DNA of 64,000 nt from Ashinkailepas kermadecensis (Eukaryota; Arthropoda; Thecostraca; Neolepadidae): assembly GCA_034440615.1 (NCBI GenBank), contig JAOTOM010002891.1, positions 7,501-71,500 on the forward strand, written 5' to 3'. The notes beneath the pieces are model-generated. The model ran no database searches. It was not told the DNA's origin and worked only from the letters and a program-made list of their open reading frames with translations. The translations under genes were made by a program, and so were the position numbers. Shown here one piece after another: positions 1-11,535 of this stretch (its first letter is position 1; every line of letters starts with the position of its first letter).

Positions 1-3000
1 GTACAGCTTACATCTTTCAGGGTTGGTTCGTTGGTTATTTGGGTTTACGGCCGCATTGACTGCGTTGGTCATACAGCGCCCATACAACTTTTCTTGTTCC
101 CACCTTAAAGCATAATAATACCCAAAAGTTTCCGAAAACAATTTACAACCATGTTCACAAAAAAAATATAATTTTTTTCTTCAAAATCAGCTTGGGTTAG
201 GTTAGGCTCGGTTAGGTTTCTTTTTTAAGGTTGAGAATTTTCAGAAAATAAATTAAGTGACATTTTAATTTAGTTTAATTTTTTGTTCTCAAAAGATAGG
301 CTAGAGTAGGCTAGGTTAGGTTTTGTTGCATTAAAAAAAACATTTATGTTTATGCTATGTTACCGAACTCAAAGCCTTTTTGGCATTATTTTGCTCACAA
401 CCTGAAATGTAAGCACAGAAAATAAGTGGGTCCAATCATCTTAGTCACCTTCATAAACATGGTATTCTGCATATTTTTTTTTTTTTAAAGGAAAAAAGAA
501 CACCTTAGACCGCAAGGTTACCAAACACTTTGCAATTTTGGGGGAAAACTTTTTTGGATAAAAAAAAAGTTTTCCAACTTGAAAAACCTAAACTAACCTA
601 ACTTAACCAAACCAAAACCATTTGCTTGCTATATGGAGGCAAATGTGTGTACAAACTTGTCTTGTAACCACCTTAAAGCACAATAATACCGATTTGGCTA
701 GGTTAGACTAGTTTAGTTGTTTACCTTGGAAAAATTGTTCAATCATTTTCAAAAATAAAATAAAATCGGAAATTTTCCTTCAAAAGTAGCTGACATTAGG
801 TTCGGGTAAGTTCGGTTCGGTTGTTCAATTTAGAAAATTTTCAGAATATATATTGCTAAATTTTTGTTTCTATTTTTTCTCCAAAGCAGGGGTGTCGATT
901 TGTATCGATAGACACTGGCGCGTATTAAATGTCACAAATCGTGATGGGCGTTTCTCAGAACATCCAAAATCGTAACATCCAAATAAAAAATTCCAGTTAC
1001 AGAAATTCCAGCGCCTAAAGTCTAAATTTGAGGTTACAGTGACAAATGTGACGGAGGTAAGACATTTGTGGTGCAATTGCGCGCAGTGTTTAATCCGGAG
1101 GCCAATCTCATGTGACGTCGTAATGATTCGTTTCTGTACTTCGCACATTCTGATGTATCTGCGGATTGGTGTGATTTTAAATAGTGAATAAATAGCTTGC
1201 TGATATTTAATTTCCAAAGGAACAGTAGTTGAAGAAGTTGGCAGGTAAGCTTGAAAAAGTCCAGTCCATGCTTTTTTCTGATTTGTGCTCAGGGTTTCCA
1301 TGTTAATATCACATAACTACCACGTTTGTCTTCAAGAAGACCTGTTTTTAGTTTACTTTTATTAATATTTTCATTCCACTGCTCTTCGTGCCCTTTCTGC
1401 CCAGGATTGGGGCACCTAGTGTTGCATTTCCATCCAGGGGTTGGCACACCTTTTGGTAAATTTACAGCTTAAGGTAATTTCTGCTTAATTTTTTTTCCAT
1501 GCAATGTTTAGGAATGTGATGAACATGATGTTACTGCTCATTTTGGTAAATTTGTGTTTTAACCCATTAAAGCCCGGACCCATTTTCCGTCCAAATTTTC
1601 AGGTTTTTGGCATGTAGCCTAGTTATGAGGAACTAAGAAAATCTGGAAAAAAAAAAAAAAATATAAAGGTTGGATACAGGGAAGGCAAAAAACCGCTGGA
1701 TATCCATTATTAGGAATGTACGGATAAGGTAGTTGGGAGTTTTTTCCTATACCTATGCTTTTGCAGTGTTACGACGCAGCATGTAGCAGATTGTCCTATT
1801 ATTCAGATCATCTTAAAAAAGATATTTACAGGTCAAACGTTAGAATGTAAAATAAACCCATTCAAAAGCATGGTTTACGAGCTGTGAGATACATTACGTG
1901 TTCAAACGCCATACATGACCATTGACCATTCAGCAGTCTTTACGACATATCGTGATAAACGAGCACAAACTGCGAGTGTAGGTGAAGACTCAACGTAGGT
2001 AGGTACACCTAGCATTCACCCCCAGTATAACACAGGAAGTCATCCTACCATTGCGTGGGGTGAGCTGTGACAATCACAAACCAATGGCATGCGACCGGGC
2101 ACCGACGGCCCAAATCTGGCGCAATCCGAATACACCTCGGTGGCAGACTAACTGCCTACCTGCCTCTCATCTCTGACGGTTGCAGTCTACCTACATGTAT
2201 GTGCCTAGGCCGTGTGGTAGGCGACGAAGCAGGCGAAGCAGAGGCACATCACACGCACTTCTTGGTGGACCTGCTGGCACTCTAGCTGGCAGGCCTAGGT
2301 TGGTGGGCAGGTGCACGCCGTCGTACCGGCAGGGATCCACCCGTGTTTACGCTTCGACAGCTCTTTGCCACCTCCGGTGCTGCCCTGGCAGCGGTCATCA
2401 GATAGGTGGTGGCGATGTACGGCGGAACTGGAGCAGCGTCAGTTTGCTGTGAGGCACTGCGGCGCGGTGTAGCAGCCAGCTGTTGACCATGGCCATGTCC
2501 AGAGCACGGGTGATGGACACCAATACCGCTTTTGCCCCGGATGGAACCAGGTGCTCATTTTGGTAAGGTCAATTTGTGTTTTATAAATAAAAAATTAAGG
2601 TGTTTTATGAATTCGTGGAATGTATCATTTCAATGCAATGTTTATGAATGTGACTCAGATGATGGGACCACTCATTTTTTATACAAATGCCTACATTTCA
2701 GGTTGTGAGCAAAATATCACCAACAAGAAGCTTTGAATTGGGTGACATAGGGTAAAGTATTTTTTTTTAAATAAAGAAATGCAACGTAACCTAACCTAAC
2801 CTAGCTTAACCTCCCCTTGGAGAAAAACAAAACCAAAACATCAAGTTGTAAAAATTTCAAGCAATGTATTTTTTTTTACAATTAAAAAATGTAACCCAAC
2901 TTAACTTAACCTAACATAAGCTGCTGTTAAAGAAAAAAAATATATTTCTTTCAAATTTTGGAACAATTTTTGCAAAAAATGTCGAACTTAGACACTTAAA

Positions 3001-4450
3001 CTAATCTAACATCACCAAACATAGCCCATTTGTTTGCTTTATGGAGGCAAATGTGTAATAACTTGCCTAGTTACCACCTTAAAGCACAATAATTCTGGTT
3101 AGATTAGGTTGGGTTAGGTTTTTTCATTTGCAAAATCTCAAGAAAATAAATTGCTATATATTTTTCCAATCTTGTTTTTGTAGTTGTTTTCTCCAAGGTC
3201 AGGTTAGGCTTGGTTACGTTAGGTTATGTTCAATTTGTAATGTATTTCTTTGAATTGCTATATTACTAACTCCAAGCCCATTTGTAATGTTATTTTGCTC
3301 ACAACCTGCTCACAACCACAAGCATTTGCACAGAAACTGAGTAGTGCCATCAGCTTAGTGACATTCATAAACATTGCATTGGAAATTTAAATAAAAAATA
3401 TTAATAAAACACATAAAAGCACAAATTTAATGTCCTTTCTTCTGCAAATGCATGCCTTTCAATTGGGAGTAAAAAAATAACACCAAAAAAAGGGTGTGGA
3501 GTAAGGAAATATAGCATGCAAGTAATGTTCGAGATGTATGATAACCTTACCTAACATAGTTCAACTTCCCATACAAGAAATTAATTGTTTTTAATTTAAA
3601 TTTTCGAGGCATTTTTCCAAATATTTTCAACTTAAAAAACATAACCTAAGCTAGCCTGAACCGTTTATTATTTTTTTGTAGAAAAATGATTAACAAAAAT
3701 TATTTACCAACAAATGATTCTTTTTATAACTTACAACAAAAGCCTAACCTAACCTGACAAACCTAACCCCTTTGTATGCTTCAGGGAGGTAAAATGTGTG
3801 TAAAACTTGTCTTGTGGTTACCTTAAACTGTGATAATACCTGGCTTTTTGGGTAATTTTTCAGCTCATGGTACTCCCTGACTTCTTTGAATTTCTTTTTT
3901 TTAATGCAGTGTTTGTTAACGTGCTGAACATGATGTAACCGCTCATTTCCTCTGCAGATGCACACTTTTCAATTGTGAGGAAAAATAACATGGAAAAGGG
4001 GGCTTGGACTTGAGTAATATAGGATGAGAAATAATGTTCAGATAAAAAAAAGCATGTAAAATGATTGTAAATGAAAACCTAACCTAACCTAGCCTAGACT
4101 TCCATGCAAGAAGTGATTATTTGTATGCCCAATTTCCCCCCAAAAAAAAAAAAACTTGTTCTCAAACATTTTCAACTTAAAAAGTCTAACATAACGTAAT
4201 CTAGCTTGAACCGTTTTTGAAGACTTTTTTTATTTACTAACTTACAACAAAAGCCTAGCCTAACGCAACTAGGCAAAACCTAGCTCCTTTGAATGATTCG
4301 CGGAGGTAAACAGGGTGTAAAACCTGTCTTGTGGTTAACTTAGACTGCAATAATATCTATTTTTGTGCTACCTGGTGCACGTGATGAACATCCATCTGCA
4401 TGCTGCATGAGAGCATTGCACTTATTGCTTCACAAAGAAAAATAACATGT
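1..4450. repeat. AT-rich mosaic of diverged interspersed repeats
   Basis: No convincing gene is visible. The stretch is built from diverged copies of the same short blocks. A GGAGGCAAATGTGTGT...CTTGTCTTG...ACCTTAAAGCACAATAATACC block recurs near 632, 3040, 3785 and 4300. A block with 'ATTTTGCTCACAACCTG' recurs near 390 and 3290 and in reverse complement near 2700. GGTTAGGTTAGG/CCTAACCTAACC tracts are scattered through it on both strands. The mix of direct and inverted copies suggests several old insertions of one TE family. A GC-rich island at about 2070-2540 has two overlapping short ORFs with no recognisable domain. The region 4450-5136 is AT-rich single-copy-looking DNA. Confidence 0.5.
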
Positions 4451-5136
4451 TGAAAGTACTATATTTTCAGGAATGGAATCCTGTGCTGATAATATTTTCT
4501 GAGTTAAAAATTTGCAGATCAGATCTACATCATTTGTGTTAATAAATATGAGAAATTCATAGAAATGCATACACCGGTTTGTGGACAAGAAGTTATTCTG
4601 ATGATTTCTGATGTATTGGAAAATTACAAATTTGCATGATGGAAGCAGGCATAGTTAAAGTACTTATATCTCAATAAGTGGTCAGTTCACTAACAAGACA
4701 GCAAATTCACTCAAATAGCACTCAAAATGCCAGGCGGCCCACTCTTTTTGCAAGTTTAAAATCGATGACAGTGCTTTCTTGAATCATGTTTAAAGCACAT
4801 GAAGGAAATGTATTGCTGACACTTGTCAGGAACTGATGTGTGTAACGTTAATTAACATTTCTAATGCCCTGATGTTTGTACAGAAAATATAGCTCACTAT
4901 TCTAAATAGCATGGGAAGTATGATGCCATATATCATGGCTAATTTATGGTCAAACTGTTATGCAGCAGATTCCCTGCATTGTTACTTAGTTATTTGGGCT
5001 TTAGGGCACAGACCATGTTGATCACATAGCTCCCTGCATTGTTGTGAACTGAAATATCAGTATGTTTGCAAATTCACTTATGAGTGAATCCGTACCATTC
5101 TCACTCGGGTATAAAAGCTACACTATAACATTGCTT

Positions 5137-5346
5137 GGAGCCGTCGGTGTAGATGATGTTGTAATTTGCGTATTGTGATATGAATTGAAGGAAGAGTTGT
5201 TGTATTTCTACGTCTGTGTATGTACGTTTAGGTTTGTCCTAATCGACAAACCTAAACGTACATACACAGACGTAGAAATACAACAACTCTTCCTTCAATT
5301 CATATCACAATACGCAAATTACAACATCATCTACACCGACGGCTCC
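5137..5346. repeat. Perfect palindrome, 102-bp arms, 6-nt spacer
   Basis: Positions 5137-5238 are the exact reverse complement of 5245-5346, with the spacer CTAATC at 5239-5244. I compared the arms base by base and found no mismatch. The right arm is continuous with the RNase H reading frame of the LINE that follows, so the left arm is an inverted copy of the first ~100 bp of the retained LINE sequence. Confidence 0.95.
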
Positions 5347-6273
5347 AAATCGCACACACACCAGACGGGCTCAGCGGCGGTGCTGCATACCAGCGAGGCA
5401 CCGCCCCGGGTCATCTTACGGGCCCGTCTGCCGGACACAGCATCGACCTACACATCAGAATTATATGCAATATATTCGGCCTATTGTACCATCTACAACA
5501 CAAACATAGAACACAACATCATAGCCAGCGACGCAAAATCAGCAATACAAAGCATAACACCCTACACCGTCTCCAAACATCCCCTCATCCCCAAAATACT
5601 GCATATACATAGCAAACTAAACATTCGACAACAACCACTCCTCCTCTGGATACCAAGCCACACAAACATACAAGGGAACGAACATGCAGACACTGAAACA
5701 AACGTAGCCACAACACTACAACAAATCACAAACTGCCCACTCTCACAATCCGACTACTACCCCACAATACACCAGGCAGTCAACAAATACATTCAAGAAA
5801 TATGGGACAGAACAGGAACACAACTCCACGATATACATCCAAAATGCGAACACTGGCACACCATTAATCAGAACACCAGACACAAAGAAAGAATACTGAC
5901 AAGACTCCGCATCGGACACACAGCACTCACACACTCCTACCTCATTCTGAACCAACCACGACCTCAATGCAAAACATGTCACCGAATACTTACAATCAAA
6001 CACATTCTCATATACTGCACCAAGTACAACAACCAAAGACAACACATCACAAACTACTGCACCACAAACCACCTCCCACTCAACCTCACCACGCTTCTCA
6101 ACAATGAACACCCGCAGTTACACGAACATATCTTCCACTTCCTTTCAACAACACGCATATTAGAACAACTGTTAAGGGGAAAAAAAGAAAAGGGGGAAAA
6201 AAAAAGAAGAAAAAAAAATCAGTATGTGTACGCTTACATACATATACAAAAACAAAACAAAACAAATAAATAA
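5245..6273 (+). pseudogene. LINE ORF2 C-terminal part: RNase H and zinc knuckle (5' truncated)
   Basis: The frame encodes an RNase H domain of the kind found downstream of reverse transcriptase in I/Jockey-superfamily non-LTR retrotransposons, where it removes template RNA during target-primed reverse transcription. In the 362-aa frame opening at 5185 the four acidic residues lie in YTDGS (D52), SELYA (E92), SDAKSA (D116) and EHADTE (D169). A C-x2-C-x7-H-x4-C knuckle follows (C262, C265, H273, C278), in the usual place for a LINE ORF2 tail. The stop at 6271-6273 is followed by a short AT-rich 3' end. EN and RT are absent, so this is a 5'-truncated copy whose first ~24 residues come from the inverted arm. 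The coding strand is strikingly rich in A and C and poor in G. The RNase H itself has no internal stop, which implies a fairly recent insertion. Confidence 0.85.
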
Positions 6274-6307
6274 TAATAATAATAATCAAAAAAAAAAAAA
6301 AAAAAAA
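6222..6307 (+). repeat. LINE 3' terminus: (TAA)n and poly(A)
   Basis: After the RNase H stop there are AAACAAAACAAAACAAAT-like repeats, then (ATA)n and an A run ending at about 6307. This is the expected 3' end of a plus-strand LINE insertion. The left boundary (5137) and right boundary do not share an obvious target duplication. From 6310 to 7220 the DNA is C/A-rich with a short (CA)n at 6701-6718, and I recognise no gene there. Confidence 0.6.
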
Positions 6308-7224
6308 TACCATGAACCCCAAAGTGCATACATGTCTTCTTGCAATGTTTAATCAAAAAGGCGATGACCCAACCCCCACCCCCCCCGTCTGCTCCCCATA
6401 CCCCGAGCAGCACCGTCCGGACTGCTTCTCTTCTCGTCATTCTTCTCTACTGCGCTTTCTTCAGCATCTCAACAACCTGCAGCCGGAACTTCAGGACAGC
6501 CCATCACACCTCTACCCAGCTCTACTCTGCCATCTTCAACTACCTAACTTCAACACCTTACTTCAAGTCGACCTTACCTATCCTATTCATCCTAACCCCG
6601 ACCACGTCATTCCATCAATCATAACCCACCACCACATTCATCTACACACTACCGGAAACAGCCGACATCACCACACGGTGGCAGGCTGGTCAAATTCACA
6701 CACACACACACACACACATTGCTTCTACAATGCATATAACAGAGACCCATCTCGATTGTCCTACTTACTCAGGACACCATAGAAGTCAATGAAGCCAATG
6801 AAAACCATAGAAGTCAATGAAAATGTTACTTCATCCCCTGTATTGCTAATGGAAACAAGTCTCTTGAACCATATGTTATGTCCTTCACAGTGTTGCTCCA
6901 TCCACCTCCAACTCCAACCCTGACCAAGCTTCAGGAACTCATCCATCTCCAAAGCAGTCTGTTGAAGAAGGTATGTATTGCAGCATAACTACTGTGACCG
7001 GAATTCCATGGTATCCATGTTGCCTTACAATCCATCCTTGCTGATCCATGAGCAGATGTTTGACTTTCCTCAAACTGTCTGGATAACTGGGGAGTTGAAA
7101 TCACATGTGAGTGATGAAACAGATGAACTATTCCTGGATTCTTATGTTGCATCATTGCATGGCACAGTGACATACCGAATGGGGAGGGGGAATTGTGGGC
7201 AGTTGCCTCACCCCCCCTCCTGGT

Positions 7225-8205
7225 AGGTTGTGGGTCCCCCAAGAATCCGCCGAGCTTAGGAAAAAAAATGCGCTATGCTCCCTAAAAATTTCACTCGGTC
7301 CACCAAAAATCGCACCGGGGCTCAGAAAAATCACTTTGGGGGCCCCAAACGTAGCGCAGGGGCCCCGATAATGACGCTGGGGCCTCAAAAGTTTGCACCT
7401 GGGCCCCTGAAATTCACGTTGGGGCCGCAAACAACTCGTGCCGGGATTCAAGAAAATCACGACGGGGGCCACAAACGGTCGGGCCGGGGCCTCCTGAAAA
7501 TCACGCCGAGACTGGGGTACTAAGAATTATCACCCGGGCCCCTGAAAATCACGCCAGATGCCTGACAGGTCCCACCGGGGCTCTAAAAGTCTCGTTGAGA
7601 TCACCCAACAAATGAAGCCGGGTAAATGAAAAACAGTCCGGATACGGAAAATCAATCTGGGATCTCAACAATAGCTCCAAAAGCCCACAAAACTTGGGCC
7701 CCCACAAACGTGTCGTAGCCACCGCAAGAGATCCCAACAAGTGACGACGGGGCCCTAAAAAATCGCACTTAGACAACAAATAATTCACGCCGCTTCTCTT
7801 GAAAATCTCACTGGGGCCAGAACGTCGTGCCGGAGCCCCACAAGTTGCAGCTGGCTTCCCAGGTACCAATATATACCCGGAATGTCACCTTGCGGACGGA
7901 AAAATTGCGTCAAAGATCCACAAAATAAGAAGTCGTCGGACGCCGGAAAAAAAACCTGTTTGGGCACCGGAAAAAACGCACCGAGAGCCAGAAGAATCGT
8001 ACCGGGTTCCAAAAATAGCCTGCAGGGGTCTTATAAAAATATACTTCACCACAAAAACCACAAGGAGACTCCATCGAATCGACCAAAGCACCCGAAAATT
8101 AAGAATGGGTCCCGAAAGAAAATTATCCGAAGGGCCTTTCTACTCTCGATCGTGCAATCTGCGGAAAAAACACGTTGAGCAGCCGCAGTGGCGTACTAAA
8201 GGGAA
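7225..8205. repeat. Degenerate ~30-bp repeats with GGGGCCCC / AAAATCACG core
   Basis: A string of loosely periodic units alternates a GGGGCCCC or GGGGCC box with an AAAATCAC(G/T)-like box, roughly every 28-32 bp, fading toward 8200. The overlapping ORFs in several frames come from this periodicity and not from coding. A related pattern (CCCCTGGGCCAACGTGAATGG) occurs at 11390-11540 and 56770-56880. Confidence 0.6.
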
Positions 8206-8212
8206 AAATTCA

Positions 8213-8460
8213 CCTCCCTAACGTTAGGCACCAAGGAAATACTTTCACCCATCGTCATCACCGTTCAGGTCTGCTGTGCTCTGATGCTTCATCAATACCG
8301 GTGTGTTTTAGCCTGCATCTGATCGCTGAAGTATTTTTATTTAAGCCGGTGTGTGTTTGTTGGTGTGTGGAGTGAGGAGGAGGGTAACAGTGACGGTGAC
8401 GGTGACGGTGACGATAGATCCGAGCCCGCTATATGGCACTGCAGTCGCATGCTATTACTC
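8213..8460 (+). repeat. Dispersed repeat, copy 1 (paralogue at 45510-45740)
   Basis: The block beginning near 'GTTAGGCACCAAGGAAAT' and ending near 'GGCACTGCAGTCGCATGCTA' aligns with 45525-45735. Both contain TTTCACCCATCGTC, CAGGTCTGCTGTGC, CCGGTGTGTGTTT and ACTGCAGTCGC. Copy 1 carries a small GGTGAC hexamer expansion at 8388-8412. Both copies are followed by a sequence ending AAAATCGACACC(C/A)CTG (8822-8837 and 45745-45760), so the repeat may be the subterminal part of one DNA transposon family. Confidence 0.65.
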
Positions 8461-8475
8461 AGAGTTGTTATGTTG

Positions 8476-8586
8476 GTGAGTTCGAGTCTCACCTGTCGCT
8501 ACTCTTCGCCCGCGACCAATCGCGTGAGAGATTGGCGACGCTATATGACACAACGGTCGACGTGTCGTAGAACCAATAGCCAACCA
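8476..8586 (+). repeat. tRNA-Val-like SINE, 5'-truncated copy
   Basis: This is the body and 3' end of the SINE that is complete at 29889-30054, starting inside the B box (GAGTTCGAGTCTCACC). It is flanked by a 15-bp target duplication, AGAGTTGTTATGTTG at 8461-8475 and AGAGTTGTAATGTTG at 8587-8601, with one mismatch. 5' truncation plus a long target duplication shows mobilisation by LINE machinery. Confidence 0.85.
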
Positions 8587-9636
8587 AGAGTTGTAATGTT
8601 GACATGTACTGAACACTGCTCTTTTAATTATGTGACTTCACCAGTTATTGGACGATTTTCCCCGTTGGTGAGGATGCTTAATAAACATAAACATACACAT
8701 CGTCGAACAAAAAATCAGAATTTCTGAGATCTGAAAATATAGTGGGCTAAATCCGATGAGTTTTTTTTTTTGGGGGGGGGTGTCTAGTGCGTTGAAACTT
8801 CGGCCCCCCTAATGTTTTTAAAAAATCGACACCCCTGTAGTCAACCTTAACATAAGTTAGTCAAACACAATTTGATCCAACAGCTACTCATGCTACTCAG
8901 CACCCTTCTCCTTTGTTCTGATATAACTAATTTATGGTTAACTATTTTAGTAATAAGGATGCAAAATACCTATCCTTATCAACTGATATTGTTTAACAGA
9001 CCACATCATATGTAATCCTCTTACCTGGAATTGTGCTAAGATATGTCCATGAATCACAATCTGCAATGGTGGGTATCAGCATGATGCTTATCAACAAGAT
9101 ACTGTGAGAGGTTAGATATGAAGACATCTTGACAACTAATCACTAAGTATAATGTTGATACTTTGTTGTGAGAGATATAAGTTCAACATGCAGAAGGTGG
9201 CATATTCAACCCTATTTCACAAATAATTAATCACTGTGTGTAATTCCATGGGTTATGCACCATGCACAAAAGACACTGGATCTTACTGTTACATTTCAAG
9301 CAATGGATGCTGTCAGGTGAATCCTGAGCCACTGCCAACTGTTGAGTAATGTTTCTGATGGTCTGATGTTACATATCATTATATAATTATATAAATATAT
9401 AATGAGCACATACATGACTACAGCATTGCATATACAATCCCATGTGGATGTCTTTAAGAAATCCTAGGGAGAGGTCAAGTTTCCTTAATTTTGCATTCCT
9501 TATATGTGATATTCATATGCTTTATATGTGATGTTCACCCTGACTGCAAAATGACAGTATGATGTCAAACTTCTTTTGAAAAACCTCAATTGCGATCAGT
9601 CAAATCAGGAGATATCACCGTCTAGGCATTATTCAA

Positions 9637-10122
9637 TTGAATCACTTGTTGCACTTGTTACACGGTTCTGTACGTGTCGGTGGACGGCAGATTACCCTGG
9701 TGATCGCCGGCGATGGGGCGTATCCACTTCTCCCATGGTTGACGAGGGCGTACAACGGACGATTTGATCGTACTTCGGAGATAGACCAGGCGAAGGAGTT
9801 CTACAACGTACGTCTCGGAGCGGCAAGAGTGGTGGTGAAGCACGCATTCTGCCGCCTGAAGGCCCGCTGGCGTCGCCTTCTCAAAAGATCTGAACACTTC
9901 ATATTCGTTCCATCCATGGTGTTTGCGTGCGCTATCATGCATAACATTATCGGGCCCATCGTGAGCCGGTTCTGCCACGTTGGGTGCATGAGGCGAACTT
10001 GCTGGAAGCGGATGCGCCCCCCCCCCCCACGGATGCAGGCAAGGGCACCGGAAGACGATCGTGGTCAGACCAGTGCCATGAGGGATTACCCTCCAGACCA
10101 TTTCCGGTCCTCCCGTATGTGA
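9637..10122 (+). pseudogene. Harbinger/PIF transposase C-terminal exon, copy 1 (relic)
   Basis: About 120 residues match the C-terminal half of DDE_Tnp_4 (HARBI1-like) transposases, which cut and paste DNA elements through a DDE catalytic triad. GDGAYPLLPWL carries the second Asp. RLGAARVVVKHAFCRLK is the motif that normally reads VVExAFGRLK, so the third catalytic acid is Lys here. FACAIMHNI corresponds to the usual LHNI. The first Asp exon is missing. The exon should start at a splice acceptor that is TTACAG in the right copy (54854-54859) but TTACAC here, so this copy is also splice-defective. It is also changed Gly to Cys in GRLK. Catalytically dead by sequence. Confidence 0.8.
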
Positions 10123-10580
10123 ATTTGTAAGTTGATGTGACATTTGGCAGGTCGTGGTCGGTTTGTAGGCTAATCGTTTTGCTGGGCACCTACATTCGTT
10201 TTACTGTGTATTGACACTACTACTATACTGTACGATTGCACTGCTGTACAGTCGTAACCGTAGTATTGCTGCGAGTCGCGATGCAAGGTGTCAGAACCAC
10301 CAATGTTTTATGAATTAGTGTGGCAAGAGATATATTTTGACTTGTAGCTAAGTTATGTCGCCGTACGAAATGATGTGAGAACGCATGCTGTGCCCGTATG
10401 CTGTGGTACGCGAGAACGTATGCTGTGGTTGCATTGATACATTTTAAACAAATGCACTTCTGTATTGTTTAATACAACGAAGAATGGCTCTTAGATGCTC
10501 CTGGATGCTTTCTTTACACGCACTTCTGTATTGTCAGGAACAGTTGATACATAATTACAATATCTACAATCACTCCACAC

Positions 10581-10886
10581 TCACTCATTCCTATCCGCAA
10601 AGTCTCTGATGGACTGTGCGATGGATTCCACGGTCCTCATCAGAAGAGGTAAGTGTTCCGCCTGCAACTCAACGTAACGCTCAAAGCTCGCCGCAGTCTG
10701 CGTCGGTACGCTGGCAGCGCGGCCTCCCACGCGGCGGTGGGGCAGCCGGCGGTACGGCAGCCGGCCCCGGCGGAAGCGTGGCGGCCGGTCCCGACGGCAG
10801 TGAAACCTGGCGGCGGTCGGGCAGCCAATACACACCAAACCAATAAACACTACCACCACCATTCTTCCACACCCATGACTCATCAA
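10581..10886 (-). pseudogene. Convergent ORF beside the Harbinger exon, possible accessory-protein tail
   Basis: A 101-aa frame opposite and convergent to the transposase exon. Its C-terminus, ERYVELQAEHLPLLMRTVES followed by IAQSIRDFADRNE, is an amphipathic helical tail. Harbinger elements encode a second, Myb/SANT-like DNA-binding protein, often on the opposite strand, and the tail would fit such a protein. The Arg/Pro-rich N-terminal part is low-complexity and may not be coding. In the right copy (about 56000-56270) a 7-bp difference (AGGTAAG present here, absent there) shifts the frame. I see no Myb helix, so the assignment rests on position and the tail only. Confidence 0.35.
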
Positions 10887-10889
10887 TAG

Positions 10890-11240
10890 TTATCGAACTC
10901 CAGCCATGCCTCCTTGAAGGGGCCTGCACAGTGCACACATACTACCATACATCTTACCCCATTCACCACTCATTAGGACTAAAAAACAACTCTCCAACCA
11001 AAAAAAATTGTTCATCCTATTTTTAAACGCATTTAATGAGGGACTCCACTCAACATCAGCAGGCATCCCATTCCATTGTTTTTGACTGAAAACCTGTTGG
11101 TGCTTAACTGTCCTACAATTTGATTTCTTCAACCTGAATTAAGGACTTCTATGTGATAGTCTAAATAGAAGAGCATCATTCAGTTTGACATTATCTAACC
11201 CTTTAGTGATCACATACATTCAATCATATCACCACATAAT
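10890..11240 (-). pseudogene. CR1 (subfamily C) ORF2 C-terminus fragment
   Basis: Minus-strand translation gives KKSNCRTVKHQQVFSQK, a short gap, then WNGMPADVEWSPSLNAFKNR, the C-terminal domain that follows RT in CR1 elements (compare RCRTVKRQQVFSQRVVDQWN elsewhere in the window). It is truncated on both sides and part of macro-repeat A. Paralogous copies lie at 24114-24500, 56270-56620 and 59649-60005. The extra tail after the FF motif (LMSGEWGKMYGSMCALCRPL) marks this as a subfamily distinct from the others here. Confidence 0.7.
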
Positions 11241-11284
11241 CTCCTATATCCAAGTGAGTACATATCAAGTGCATTTCTTCATAA

Positions 11285-11535
11285 TCTAAGTGACATAGTC
11301 CCAAGGGGGCAGCCGCCCCTTCCTGGAGGGTCTGAGGGGCCTGCAGGGCCCCTCAAGGCAAAGGTGCATGGGGCCCGCAAGGGACCCTGGGCAGAAGTCA
11401 AGGGCCCCTGGGCCAACGTGAATGGCCCCTGGGCCAACGTGAATGGCCCCTGGGCCAACGTGAAGGGTCCCTGGACCGACGTGAGGAGCCACTGGGCCGA
11501 CGCCAGGGGCCTTTGAGAGAACGTGAAGTCCACGA
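11285..11535. repeat. GC-rich block with 21-bp direct repeats
   Basis: At 11390-11480 the unit CCCCTGGGCCAACGTGAATGG is repeated three to four times, with diverged relatives on both sides. The right copy (56650-56890) has fewer units and opens with CAGTGGCGTAGCCAAGG, which resembles a hAT-type terminus. This suggests that a DNA transposon fragment carried the repeats in. Confidence 0.6.

Noticed and set aside
870..1301. 143-aa minus-strand ORF
   Set aside because: No recognisable domain. Its C-terminus is encoded by the hAT-like terminus (IDTPALE), so the end is certainly not a conserved protein; I could not support the rest.
5743..6111. Minus-strand 122-aa ORF inside the RNase H region
   Set aside because: Shadow of the plus-strand RNase H frame, made possible by the strand's low G content.
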